From: an uncultured Bacteroidota bacterium | GTDB lineage: Bacteria; Bacteroidota; Bacteroidia; Chitinophagales; Chitinophagaceae | NCBI GenBank assembly: GCA_903927975.1 | Contig: CAIYPC010000039.1 | Location: 1 to 40,966 of the forward strand | Reading direction: 5' to 3' | Length of the DNA stretch: 40,966 nt | Shown here: piece after piece, positions 16,047 through 24,204 of the stretch | Layout of the letters: each line of letters begins with the position of its first letter | Numbering within the stretch: the first letter of the stretch is position 1 | Notes under the pieces: generated by a model | What the model saw: only the letters and a program-made list of their open reading frames with translations | What the model was told of the DNA's origin: nothing | Databases searched by the model: none | Made by a program: the position numbers and the translations under genes

Positions 16047-16652
16047 TTGACTGCTTCACAAATAATATTTTATATTATATCTGCTTTCATATTGGGAACA
16101 GGTTTGCTTGCTGTTACGACAAGAAAAATTTTTCGCTCAGCAATATGGCTTTTGTTTTCACTGATAGGCATAGCCGCATTATTCTTTTGGATGGAACTGG
16201 AATTTATCGCCGCCGTTCAAATCACCGTTTATGTCGGTGGGATTGTGGTGCTGATTATCTTTTCAATTTTTCTTACACAGAAATCAGGGAATCAAATGGC
16301 AAAGCCAGTGCGAAGCCGCGCCATCTTTGCCGGTATCGCCGTGCTGATTGGATTTATTCTTAGTTATCTTTTGATATCACAATATGATTTTCAACCCGCA
16401 GGCAATCAACCGCTGGATGCAAGTGTAGGCAATATCGGAACACAGTTAATGAGCACTGGCGAACACGGTTATGCATTGCCGTTTGAGGCAGTGAGTATTT
16501 TATTATTGGCTGCAATGATTGGCTGTATTGTGATTGCAATGAAAGCTGATAAGAAGCAAGAGACAAGGAACAAGGCGCAAGATAATACAAGAGAGAATGT
16601 TCAAGATACAAGGGACAAGAATGAAGAAAATGAAAGAATTATAAATGCTTAA
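16047..16652 (+). CDS. nuoJ: NADH-quinone oxidoreductase subunit J
   Basis: NuoJ, a membrane-arm subunit with five helices. The family core IIFYIISAFILGTGLLAVTTRKIFRSAIWLLF and AAVQITVYVGGIVVLIIF (the conserved pi-bulge helix) is present. The proposed start is the TTG at 16047 (201 residues), just before the first helix. The open frame extends 34 codons upstream, but that part is encoded by a quasi-periodic spacer. The hydrophilic C-terminal tail (KKQETRNKAQDNTRENVQ) is likewise encoded by ACAAGG-type repeats, so the repeat seems to have extended the coding end. Confidence 0.93.
   Translation: MTASQIIFYIISAFILGTGLLAVTTRKIFRSAIWLLFSLIGIAALFFWMELEFIAAVQITVYVGGIVVLIIFSIFLTQKSGNQMAKPVRSRAIFAGIAVLIGFILSYLLISQYDFQPAGNQPLDASVGNIGTQLMSTGEHGYALPFEAVSILLLAAMIGCIVIAMKADKKQETRNKAQDNTRENVQDTRDKNEENERIINA
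16552..16625. repeat. ACAAGG-type quasi-repeat inside the nuoJ 3' end
   Basis: Words such as AAGAGACAAGGAACAAGG, then AGATACAAGGGACAAG. The same family forms the nuoK-nuoL spacer (16992-17037) and part of the dehydratase gene (35300-35330, opposite strand). Confidence 0.65.
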
Positions 16653-16668
16653 GAGAAAATAATTTTAA

Positions 16669-16983
16669 ATGAACGACATTCCTTTAACGCATATTTTATT
16701 TGTAAGCACAGCGCTCTTTTTTATTGGCATGTACGGTTTGTTCACCAGAAGAAACATGATCACCATGTTGATGTCAATAGAGCTGATGTTGAATAGCGTG
16801 AACATAAATTTTGTCGCGTTCAATAAATATTTATATCCGAACCAATTGAATGGAATATTCTTTACCATTTTTATTATCACCATTGCCGCTGCAGAAGCTG
16901 TTGTTGCCATTGCGATAATAATAAATCTGTATAGAAGCCATCATTCCATTGATGTGGAAGATGCGGGGGAAATGAAATGGTGA
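16669..16983 (+). CDS. nuoK: NADH-quinone oxidoreductase subunit K
   Basis: NuoK, an MrpC-like three-helix subunit of the proton-pumping arm. The length of 104 residues is typical. The second helix MLMSIELMLNSVNINFVAF carries the conserved Glu, and a second conserved Glu is in ITIAAAEAVVAIAIII. The C-terminal RSHHSIDVEDAGEMKW is a usual Bacteroidota ending. The ATG start is clear, 16 bp after the nuoJ stop. Confidence 0.96.
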   Translation: MNDIPLTHILFVSTALFFIGMYGLFTRRNMITMLMSIELMLNSVNINFVAFNKYLYPNQLNGIFFTIFIITIAAAEAVVAIAIIINLYRSHHSIDVEDAGEMKW

Positions 16984-16984
16984 G

Positions 16985-17040
16985 GGGAGAAGATTCAAGG
17001 AACAAGGGACAAGAGGCAAGGAGCAAGAAACAAGAACCAA
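16985..17040. repeat. ACAAGG quasi-repeat spacer between nuoK and nuoL
   Basis: The spacer reads as repeats of CAAGGAACAAGGGACAAG, then GCAAGGAGCAAGAAACAAG. The period is about 7. It contains no coding potential and no clear regulatory box. Confidence 0.7.
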
Positions 17041-17058
17041 AACTGATTTGAAAGAGAC

Positions 17059-18987
17059 ATGAATTATGCATCATATATAGCTTGGATTCCTTTGCTGCCA
17101 TTGGCGGTTTTTGTGCTGCTGGGTTTGTGGGGTAGAAAATATTTTAAAAACTCTGCAGGCATTATTGGAACGATTGTTCTTCTTGCAATCACGGTTCTTT
17201 CCTTAGTTACAGCTTATCATTATTTTTTTGTTGATGGAAAAGTGAATGGAGTTTTTCAATCTATTATTCCTCTGCAATATACTTGGTTGCAATTCTCCCC
17301 AAATGTTTCTATTGATATGGGAATTGTGCTTGATCCGATTTCTGTGATGATGTTAGTTGTTGTAACTTTTATTTCGCTGATGGTGCATATTTTTAGTTTG
17401 GGTTATATGAAAGGCGAAGAAAGATTTTCAACCTATTATGCATTTCTTTCTCTCTTCACGTTTTCCATGCTTGGGTTGGTGGTCTCTACAAATATTTTTC
17501 AGATATACATCTTTTGGGAACTCGTGGGCATTTCTTCTTATCTTCTAATTGGTTTTTATTTTGACAAACCATCTGCAGTTGCCGCTTCTAAAAAAGCTTT
17601 TATCGTAACACGTTTTGCTGATCTTGGTTTTTTGATCGGCATATTGATCCTTTCATTTCATGCAGAGACATTGGATTTTCATACACTCATTACAAGATTA
17701 ACAACCGCAAATTCATCGCAATTAATCAGCATAACGAGCAATTCATTTTTGGGTGCTTCCAAGCTCACATGGGCATTGACGTTAGTCTTTATCGGTGGTG
17801 CAGGAAAATCTGCGATTTTCCCTTTGCATATCTGGCTGCCCGATGCAATGGAAGGACCAACGCCAGTTTCCGCATTGATACATGCAGCAACGATGGTTGT
17901 CGCTGGTGTTTATTTGGTAGCAAGATTATTTCCGCTTTATTCATCTGATTTAGCTGCACTCAATATTGTTGCCTATGTTGGTGCGCTCTCTGCAATCATT
18001 GCTGCGATCATTGCCTGCACACAAACTGATATCAAACGTGTGCTTGCGTATTCCACCATGTCGCAGATTGGGTTTATGATGTTTGCATTGGGCGTATCGA
18101 GGTATGGTAACGAGCATGGCATTGGTTATACGGCATCGATGTTCCATCTTTTCACGCATGCTTTTTTCAAATCATTATTGTTCTTGTGTGCTGGTGCTGT
18201 CATTCATTTAGTACACAGCAACGACATGAAAGACATGGGAGGATTAAGAAAATTAATGCCCATTACTCATATTGCATTTTTAGTTGCATGTCTTGCCATT
18301 TCGGGCATTCCTCCTTTTTCTGGATTCTTTAGCAAGGAAGAAATTTTATCATCAGCTTACCAATCAAACAAGTTAATTTATTTTGTTGGCGTACTAACGT
18401 CAATGCTCACTGCATTTTATATGTTCCGATTATATTTCAACATATTTCATAACAAAGAATCGCACACGGATTTGCATCATGGTGAAGGGACATTCTCCAT
18501 GAAATTGCCTTTGATTATTTTAACAGCGTGTGCAGCTCTTGCGGGTTTTGTTCCTTTCTCTTCATTTGTAACATCAGATGGCACTCCTCATGAATCGCAT
18601 GTTGATATTTCTTTTTCTATTCTTCCCGTTTCACTTTCTGTCATCGCAATTTTATTTGCGGCAAGATTATATCGAAAACAAAATGATCTGCCAGATAAAA
18701 TCGCCAACTCATTAGGAGGGCTTTATCGTTCTGCTTACAAAAAATTTTATATTGATGAAATTTATCTGTTCATTACTAAAAAAATTATTTTCAATCTGAT
18801 TGGAAGACCAGCCGCATGGATTGATAAAAATATTGTTGACGGATTTATGAATTTGCTGGCAACCATCACAGCAAAAATTTCAGCATTAATCAAAAAATTT
18901 CAATCAGGCAAAGTACAGAGCTATGCATTGTATTTTTTTGGGGGGATTGTGGGGTTGACAGTATTGTTTATTTATTGGTGGAAGTAA
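17059..18987 (+). CDS. nuoL: NADH-quinone oxidoreductase subunit L
   Basis: NuoL, the distal antiporter-like proton-pumping subunit. It has the N-terminal YIAWIPLLPLAVFVLLG, the Glu-bearing IFWELVGISSYLLIGFYF, and GGAGKSAIFPLHIWLPDAMEGPTPVSALIHAATMVVAGVYL with the key Lys, His and Asp residues. At 642 residues it is slightly long for the family, consistent with the C-terminal lateral helix and anchor helix (YFFGGIVGLTVLFIYWW). The ATG at 17059 follows the repeat spacer. It lies 17 bp upstream of nuoM. Confidence 0.96.
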   Translation: MNYASYIAWIPLLPLAVFVLLGLWGRKYFKNSAGIIGTIVLLAITVLSLVTAYHYFFVDGKVNGVFQSIIPLQYTWLQFSPNVSIDMGIVLDPISVMMLVVVTFISLMVHIFSLGYMKGEERFSTYYAFLSLFTFSMLGLVVSTNIFQIYIFWELVGISSYLLIGFYFDKPSAVAASKKAFIVTRFADLGFLIGILILSFHAETLDFHTLITRLTTANSSQLISITSNSFLGASKLTWALTLVFIGGAGKSAIFPLHIWLPDAMEGPTPVSALIHAATMVVAGVYLVARLFPLYSSDLAALNIVAYVGALSAIIAAIIACTQTDIKRVLAYSTMSQIGFMMFALGVSRYGNEHGIGYTASMFHLFTHAFFKSLLFLCAGAVIHLVHSNDMKDMGGLRKLMPITHIAFLVACLAISGIPPFSGFFSKEEILSSAYQSNKLIYFVGVLTSMLTAFYMFRLYFNIFHNKESHTDLHHGEGTFSMKLPLIILTACAALAGFVPFSSFVTSDGTPHESHVDISFSILPVSLSVIAILFAARLYRKQNDLPDKIANSLGGLYRSAYKKFYIDEIYLFITKKIIFNLIGRPAAWIDKNIVDGFMNLLATITAKISALIKKFQSGKVQSYALYFFGGIVGLTVLFIYWWK

Positions 18988-19004
18988 AAAGAAAATAAAT
19001 ATTA

Positions 19005-20510
19005 ATGAATTTATCGTTACTCATATTAATACCATTACTAACCGCGATACTTATCCTGTTTTGTAAAGGCATTAAGCAGGTTCGCACTATTGCATTAGTC
19101 GGCTCGATTGTTCAACTTTCAGTAACATTATTTTTATTGTTCGCTTATTGGCAGGAACGCGCAACGGGTAATGATTCTCACATGTTGTTTGAATTCAATC
19201 AAACATGGTTTGATCCTCTTCACATCAATTATCACATCGGCGTTGATGGAATTTCCATTGCCATGATCCTGCTCACTTCATTTGTTGTGCTTGCAGGAAT
19301 TTTGGTTTCATGGAATACGCAAAAGATGAGCAAAGAATTTTTCTTCCTGCTTATTTTTTTAAGTCTTGGCGCTTATGGCTATTTTATTTCTCTTGATCTC
19401 TTCACTCTTTTTTTCTTTTTGGAAATTGCAGTGATACCAAAATTTTTGCTGATTGGCATTTGGGGCAGCGGCAAAAAAGAATACAGTGCCATGAAACTCG
19501 CACTGATGCTGATGGGCGGATCCGCTTTGGTATTCGTTGGTTTATTAGGTTTATATTTTAATACAAACACAGGCGATGGTTCGCACACGTTCGATTTGTT
19601 GCAGATAGCGCAAATGCATATTCCTATTGAAGTACAAAAAATATTTTTCCCTTTTGCATTTGTTGGCTTTGGAATATTTGGAGCGTTGTTTCCATTCCAC
19701 ACATGGGTGCCTGATGGTCACTCATCTGCACCAACTGCTGCATCTATGTTCCTCGCAGGAATTTCTATGAAGCTTGGTGGATATGGCTGTCTTCGAGTAG
19801 CGACTTATTTAATGCCTGATGCTGCGCAAGCATATTCTCCAATTATTATCGTGCTTGCCACCATCGCTATTATCTATGGCGCGTTCGCTACGATGATGCA
19901 GAAAGATCTGAAATATATTAATGCTTATTCTTCGGTTAGTCACTGTGGTTTTGTTTTGTTAGGCATTGGCATGATGACCCAAACATCGATCAATGGCGCT
20001 GTGACGCAAATGGTTTCTCACGGATTGATGACAGCTCTTTTCTTCGCTGCTATCGGAATGATTTATGATCGCACACATACAAGAATAGCTGCACAGCTTG
20101 GTGGTTTGCTAAAAATAATGCCATTCATTTCAACAGTATTTGTGCTCGCGGGATTATGCTCATTAGGCTTGCCAGGGCTCAGTGGCTTTGTTGCCGAAAT
20201 GACTGTTTTTATGGGCTCATGGCAAAACCCTGACGCACTATATCGCATCGCAACTATTTTATCATGTGCTTCTATCGTGGTGACTGCAGTTTATATATTG
20301 AGAGCTGTTGGACAAGCAATCATGGGACCGATTACTGACGAACATTATAATCAATTGACAGATGCAACGTGGAATGAAAAATTTGCTGCGGCTATTTTAT
20401 TAATCGGGATTATAGCAATTGGCATTGCGCCATTTTGGTTGAGCAATTTAATTAGCCCCGGAACAAAAACCATCATTGAACATACAATTACAACAGCAAC
20501 GTTGAAATGA
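19005..20510 (+). CDS. nuoM: NADH-quinone oxidoreductase subunit M
   Basis: NuoM, an antiporter-like proton-pumping subunit of complex I. Diagnostic blocks are YHIGVDGISIAMILLTSF, LFFFLEIAVIPKFLLIGIWG with the conserved Glu, and FPFHTWVPDGHSSAPTAASMFLAGISMKLGGYG with the conserved Lys. The length of 501 residues and about 14 membrane segments are normal. It sits between nuoL and nuoN with short spacers (17 and 11 bp), so co-transcription is nearly certain. Confidence 0.96.
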   Translation: MNLSLLILIPLLTAILILFCKGIKQVRTIALVGSIVQLSVTLFLLFAYWQERATGNDSHMLFEFNQTWFDPLHINYHIGVDGISIAMILLTSFVVLAGILVSWNTQKMSKEFFFLLIFLSLGAYGYFISLDLFTLFFFLEIAVIPKFLLIGIWGSGKKEYSAMKLALMLMGGSALVFVGLLGLYFNTNTGDGSHTFDLLQIAQMHIPIEVQKIFFPFAFVGFGIFGALFPFHTWVPDGHSSAPTAASMFLAGISMKLGGYGCLRVATYLMPDAAQAYSPIIIVLATIAIIYGAFATMMQKDLKYINAYSSVSHCGFVLLGIGMMTQTSINGAVTQMVSHGLMTALFFAAIGMIYDRTHTRIAAQLGGLLKIMPFISTVFVLAGLCSLGLPGLSGFVAEMTVFMGSWQNPDALYRIATILSCASIVVTAVYILRAVGQAIMGPITDEHYNQLTDATWNEKFAAAILLIGIIAIGIAPFWLSNLISPGTKTIIEHTITTATLK

Positions 20511-20521
20511 TTTAACAAGAT

Positions 20522-21934
20522 ATGACTACCGACGTTTTTATATTAATGAAATTTGAGTTGATAATCGCTATCGTCATTTTTATTTTACTTTTTGTGAAAG
20601 TGGGAAGCGATGGTTGGTCAAATAAAAAAACACTGAATGTCATCAATATATTATTGCTGATAAATTTCATCGCTGGATTTTTTATGAATGACGATGGAAC
20701 ATTATTCGGCGATATGTTCCGCACAAATGATTTGATTTCATTAGAAAAAAATATTCTTAACCTTGGCACGCTCATCATTTCTGCACAAGCATATTCATGG
20801 CTGAAAAATCATAAGCATGTTTTGGAGTTTTATATGTTGCTGCTATCAACATTGCTCGGTATGTTCTTAATGATCTCCGCAGGAAATTTTTTGATGTTCT
20901 ATCTGGGATTGGAATTATCAACCATACCACTTGCAGCAATCTGTAATTTTGATTTGGAAAAACGACAATCATCAGAAGCTGCTATGAAACTTATCATTTC
21001 ATCTGCATTCTCTTCAGGATTATTATTGTTCGGCATCTCGCTTGTTTATGGAACGACTGGAACGTTAAGTTTCTCAGAGTTGTCGCCGCTTCTTAACGGA
21101 AGCGAATTACAATTGTTTGCATTCGTTTTATTGTTAGCAGGATTTGCTTTTAAGATTTCTGTTGTTCCATTTCATTTATGGACGGCGGATGTTTATGAAG
21201 GCTCGCCTGTTGCAGTCACTTCTTATCTGTCGGTAATTTCAAAAGGTGCTTTTCTTTTTGTTTTCGTTTCGGTGCTGTATAATGTTTTTAAACCTATTGC
21301 TGACACATGGTACAATATGCTTTTTCTGTTGAGCGTGCTTACTATGATCATTGGAAATTTATTTGCCATCAGACAAAATAACCTGAAAAGATTTCTTGCA
21401 TTTTCATCCATCACGCAAATGGGTTTTATTTTGGTTGGCATTTCAGGAAGCAGCCAAATGGGACCAGCTTCTGTTATTTATTTTTTGCTGATTTATATTT
21501 TTTCTAATCTTGGCGCATTTGGTGTGATTGCTTTTGTGAGCGCAATAACCGGCAAAGAAACGATGGATGATTATAAAGGCTTTTATAAAACAAACCCGTT
21601 CTTAACATGGGTGCTAACCATTTCATTATTTTCATTAGCCGGCATTCCTCCAACTGCTGGTTTCTTTGGTAAATTCTTTTTGATAATGGCAGGTGCAGGA
21701 AAGGGAAATTATATGCTCATCAGCATTGCAGCATTGAATATGATCATCTCATTATATTATTATCTCAAAGTGGTGAAGGCAATGTTCATGGATGCAAATG
21801 ATCAGCCAATCGAAAAATTATCGATTGATACTTTGCCGAAACTTGCGATGTTGATTTGTGTTGCAGGAATTATTGTGGTCGGGTTTGTGCCAGCTATTTA
21901 TGATTATATTTATTCTTTGAGTTTAACGTTTTAA
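20522..21934 (+). CDS. nuoN: NADH-quinone oxidoreductase subunit N
   Basis: NuoN, the antiporter-like subunit closest to NuoK. Visible motifs are LMFYLGLELSTIPLAAICNF with the conserved Glu and FKISVVPFHLWTADVYEGSPVAVTSYLSVISKGAFLF with the central Lys. Length is 470 residues. The ATG at 20522 is used; Met9 is a possible alternative. It is followed after 37 bp by a Pro/Ala-rich protein that looks like part of the same transcript. Confidence 0.96.
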   Translation: MTTDVFILMKFELIIAIVIFILLFVKVGSDGWSNKKTLNVINILLLINFIAGFFMNDDGTLFGDMFRTNDLISLEKNILNLGTLIISAQAYSWLKNHKHVLEFYMLLLSTLLGMFLMISAGNFLMFYLGLELSTIPLAAICNFDLEKRQSSEAAMKLIISSAFSSGLLLFGISLVYGTTGTLSFSELSPLLNGSELQLFAFVLLLAGFAFKISVVPFHLWTADVYEGSPVAVTSYLSVISKGAFLFVFVSVLYNVFKPIADTWYNMLFLLSVLTMIIGNLFAIRQNNLKRFLAFSSITQMGFILVGISGSSQMGPASVIYFLLIYIFSNLGAFGVIAFVSAITGKETMDDYKGFYKTNPFLTWVLTISLFSLAGIPPTAGFFGKFFLIMAGAGKGNYMLISIAALNMIISLYYYLKVVKAMFMDANDQPIEKLSIDTLPKLAMLICVAGIIVVGFVPAIYDYIYSLSLTF

Positions 21935-21971
21935 GAACTGCCAACTCAAAACTGTAAACTGAAAACTCAAC
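21935..21971. repeat. AACTG/AACTC quasi-repeat spacer
   Basis: The nuoN-downstream spacer is a run of AACTGCCAACTCAAAACTG then TAAACTGAAAACTCAAC, with a period of about 7. It is the same kind of spacer as elsewhere in the operon but with a different word. Confidence 0.6.
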
Positions 21972-22391
21972 ATGGCTATCAATCAAAATCATTTGTTCGA
22001 AGAATTGAATGGAGTGAAATGTGCCATTGCAGAAAAGAATGCAACAAAAGAGAGAGTTGATTTTTTGAAACAGGTTTTAGAATTTAATCATTACACGGTT
22101 GTTGTAGTTGCAAGTCCTCCACCAAAAGTAATTCCTCCAAAACCTGCACCAGCCGCTGCCCCCAGCGCGGAAGCAACTGCGGAAACTGTAGCAGCAATAG
22201 CAGCTCCGTCTCCTCCACCAGCACCTGAAACTTTTACTGTTGGCGTAACAGATGTAACCTTCAATCCCATCAATGCAATTTTTGGAAGATTATTAAAAGC
22301 ACCTGGAGGGCATATAGTTACTCTGGCTTATTGGCAACAAAAAGAAAAGGAACCGCATGATGAGATTCCTTATTTTGATAAAGGGATATAA
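21972..22391 (+). CDS. Pro/Ala-linker protein downstream of nuoN, unknown function
   Basis: A 139-residue soluble protein with three parts. Residues 1-48 form a folded-looking segment (LFEELNGVKCAIAEKNATKERVDFLKQVLEFNHYTVVVV). Residues about 49-88 are a flexible Pro/Ala linker. Residues 89-139 form a second segment (TFTVGVTDVTFNPINAIFGRLLKAPGGHIVTLAYWQQKEKEPHDEIPYFDKG). It has no signal peptide or membrane segment. Its position 37 bp after nuoN suggests a role with complex I, perhaps as an accessory or assembly factor, but this rests on context alone. No family was recognised. Confidence 0.7.
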   Translation: MAINQNHLFEELNGVKCAIAEKNATKERVDFLKQVLEFNHYTVVVVASPPPKVIPPKPAPAAAPSAEATAETVAAIAAPSPPPAPETFTVGVTDVTFNPINAIFGRLLKAPGGHIVTLAYWQQKEKEPHDEIPYFDKGI

Positions 22392-22468
22392 TTTTTCTTC
22401 AGCTCTACAACCTGTCATGTAATCTCTGTCATTCCATTCAACTAATTCAATTTCTAATCATTTAAATT

Positions 22469-22494
22469 AAAATGTTGCTTATTACCAACATTTT
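22469..22494. promoter_or_regulatory. Inverted repeat upstream of hipB (candidate operator)
   Basis: Perfect 9-bp arms AAAATGTTG (22469-22477) and CAACATTTT (22486-22494) flank an 8-nt spacer, 31 bp before the hipB ATG. HipB-type antitoxins autoregulate by binding inverted repeats, and E. coli operators also have an 8-nt spacer, though the half-site here is different. Confidence 0.5.
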
Positions 22495-22506
22495 TACTTA
22501 TTTTGT

Positions 22507-22517
22507 GGATAATATCC
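22507..22517. promoter_or_regulatory. GGATAATATCC palindrome upstream of hipB
   Basis: A perfect 11-bp palindrome ends 7 bp before the hipB start. It uses the same half-site words as the E. coli HipB operator (TATCC-N8-GGATA) but in the reverse order with a 1-nt spacer. A -7-like TTATTTTG lies just upstream at 22498-22505, so binding here could block transcription. Confidence 0.35.
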
Positions 22518-22524
22518 AACAATT

Positions 22525-22839
22525 ATGAAAAGTAAAAAACAAATACTTTTTCCAAAATACCAGAAAATTTTAGAGCAGGTTGGGGAAAATATCAAACTGG
22601 CAAGAAAACGTCGAAGGCTTACTACCATTCAAGTGGCTGAGCGTGCAAACATCGATCGCTCCACGCTTTATGAAATAGAGAAAGGCACGTCGAGTGTTTC
22701 TCTGGGAGCGTACTTCAACACTTTACGCGTATTGGGTTTGCAAGATGATTTTCTAAAGCTTGCAGCAGATGATGAATATGGGAGAAAGCTTCAAGACTTA
22801 CAATTAACAAATACTGCGATTAATAAAAAGCTTAAGTAA
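22525..22839 (+). CDS. hipB: HipB-like antitoxin, XRE-family repressor
   Basis: A 104-residue helix-turn-helix protein. Residues about 16-75 form the XRE/Cro domain: NIKLARKRRRLTTIQVAERANIDRSTLYEIEKGTSSVSLGAYFNTLRVLGL. It is encoded two bases upstream of the HipA-like kinase, the standard antitoxin-toxin order. By family it should bind and neutralise the kinase and repress the operon. Two inverted repeats lie directly upstream. The C-terminal tail (KKLK) is basic and probably disordered. Confidence 0.9.
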   Translation: MKSKKQILFPKYQKILEQVGENIKLARKRRRLTTIQVAERANIDRSTLYEIEKGTSSVSLGAYFNTLRVLGLQDDFLKLAADDEYGRKLQDLQLTNTAINKKLK

Positions 22840-22841
22840 CA

Positions 22842-24086
22842 ATGGCGGGCAAAACAGATACACTCGTATATGCGCATTGGATTGGCATGGCTGAACCACA
22901 ACGCATAGGTGTGCTTGCAGCTCAACAGGCTAAAGGGAAAAAAGCATTCAGCTTTGAATATGATAAACAATGGCTCGCTTCAAAAAAACAATTTTTATTA
23001 GACCCAGACATATCCTTGTATTCAGGCACACAATACCCGAATGGCAAAGAGAATTTCGGGATATTCATGGATTCCCTGCCTGACACTTGGGGCAAAACCT
23101 TAATGAAGCGCAGAGCTGCGCAGGAAGCAAGGGCGTTGGGAAAGAACGCTCCAACATTATATGATATTGATTTTCTTTTAGGCGTAGATGATAACAGCAG
23201 GATGGGCGCATTGCGCTTTAAGCTCGACCCCAATGGTGCATTTTTGAATGATGATAAAAAATATCCAACACAGCATTGGTCGCATATTAAAGAATTGCAA
23301 CACGCCGCAAAGATGCTTGAATCAGATAGAGAAAATGAAGAGGTGAAAAAATGGCTTTCAATTTTAATTGCACCAGGATCCTCATTAGGCGGCACCAGAC
23401 CTAAAGCAAATATTTTAGATGACAAGAGTCATCCATGGATTGCAAAATTTCCGGCAAAAGCTGATACCATTGATAAAGCTTTGTGGGAATATCTGGCGTA
23501 TAAACTGGCAGTAAATGCAGGAATTGAAATGGCGGAATCAAGAATTGAAAAAGTAAGCGGGAAATATCATACTTTCTTTACAAAAAGATTTGATAGGCTA
23601 AAGAGTGAGCGTGTACATTTTGCATCGGCTATGACGATGACTGGCAATAATGAGGACACAATTAAAAATAATCCTGCAAGCTATCTTGATTTGGCGGAGT
23701 TCATACAATATTCAGGATCTAACAATGAAGCAGACCTTCATCAATTGTGGAAACGGGTTGTTTTCAATATTGCTATTTCGAATACTGATGATCATTTGCG
23801 CAACCACGGATTCATTTTAAAGAAAGATGGGTGGCGATTGTCACCTGCTTATGATCTTAACCCTTCAATTGACAAAGATGGTCTTGCCTTAAATATTGAC
23901 TCATCTGACAATGCGCTCAGCTTTCAACTTGCTAAAAGTGTGGGCACATATTTTCAGCTCACTAATCAACAAATGAATAAAATCATCAACAAGGTTAATG
24001 GAGCGGTAAAGAACTGGAAAAAAATTGCAGATGAAATAGGCGTATCAAAAAAAGAAAAAGAATTGATGTCAAAAGCTTTTATATAA
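22842..24086 (+). CDS. hipA: HipA-like serine/threonine kinase toxin
   Basis: A 414-residue HipA-family kinase. The N-terminal subdomain is present (residues about 5-125, with DSLPDTWGKTLMKRR and SRMGALRF). The Gly-rich loop APGSSLGGTRPKAN is at 177-190, and the Ser pair there is the likely autophosphorylation region. The catalytic loop SNTDDHLRNHGF is at 313-324 and the metal-binding SPAYDLNPS at 334-342. In characterised HipA proteins the target is glutamyl-tRNA synthetase or another tRNA synthetase, leading to growth arrest; the target here is unknown. It lies two bases after hipB, so the two are coupled. All core kinase residues look intact. Confidence 0.92.
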   Translation: MAGKTDTLVYAHWIGMAEPQRIGVLAAQQAKGKKAFSFEYDKQWLASKKQFLLDPDISLYSGTQYPNGKENFGIFMDSLPDTWGKTLMKRRAAQEARALGKNAPTLYDIDFLLGVDDNSRMGALRFKLDPNGAFLNDDKKYPTQHWSHIKELQHAAKMLESDRENEEVKKWLSILIAPGSSLGGTRPKANILDDKSHPWIAKFPAKADTIDKALWEYLAYKLAVNAGIEMAESRIEKVSGKYHTFFTKRFDRLKSERVHFASAMTMTGNNEDTIKNNPASYLDLAEFIQYSGSNNEADLHQLWKRVVFNIAISNTDDHLRNHGFILKKDGWRLSPAYDLNPSIDKDGLALNIDSSDNALSFQLAKSVGTYFQLTNQQMNKIINKVNGAVKNWKKIADEIGVSKKEKELMSKAFI

Positions 24087-24204
24087 AACTTCAGATGATG
24101 AGTTTCTATTTGCTAAAAAACAATTTCTTCAGAATCTCTTCAGAATTCCTAAATATATTCATGGTTTTTTTACAAATCTCAACCCAAAATAAGTATTGCA
24201 TAAA

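Noticed and set aside
22922..23425. 167-codon minus-strand frame inside hipA
   Set aside because: It is antisense to well-conserved HipA kinase motifs, so it is a shadow.
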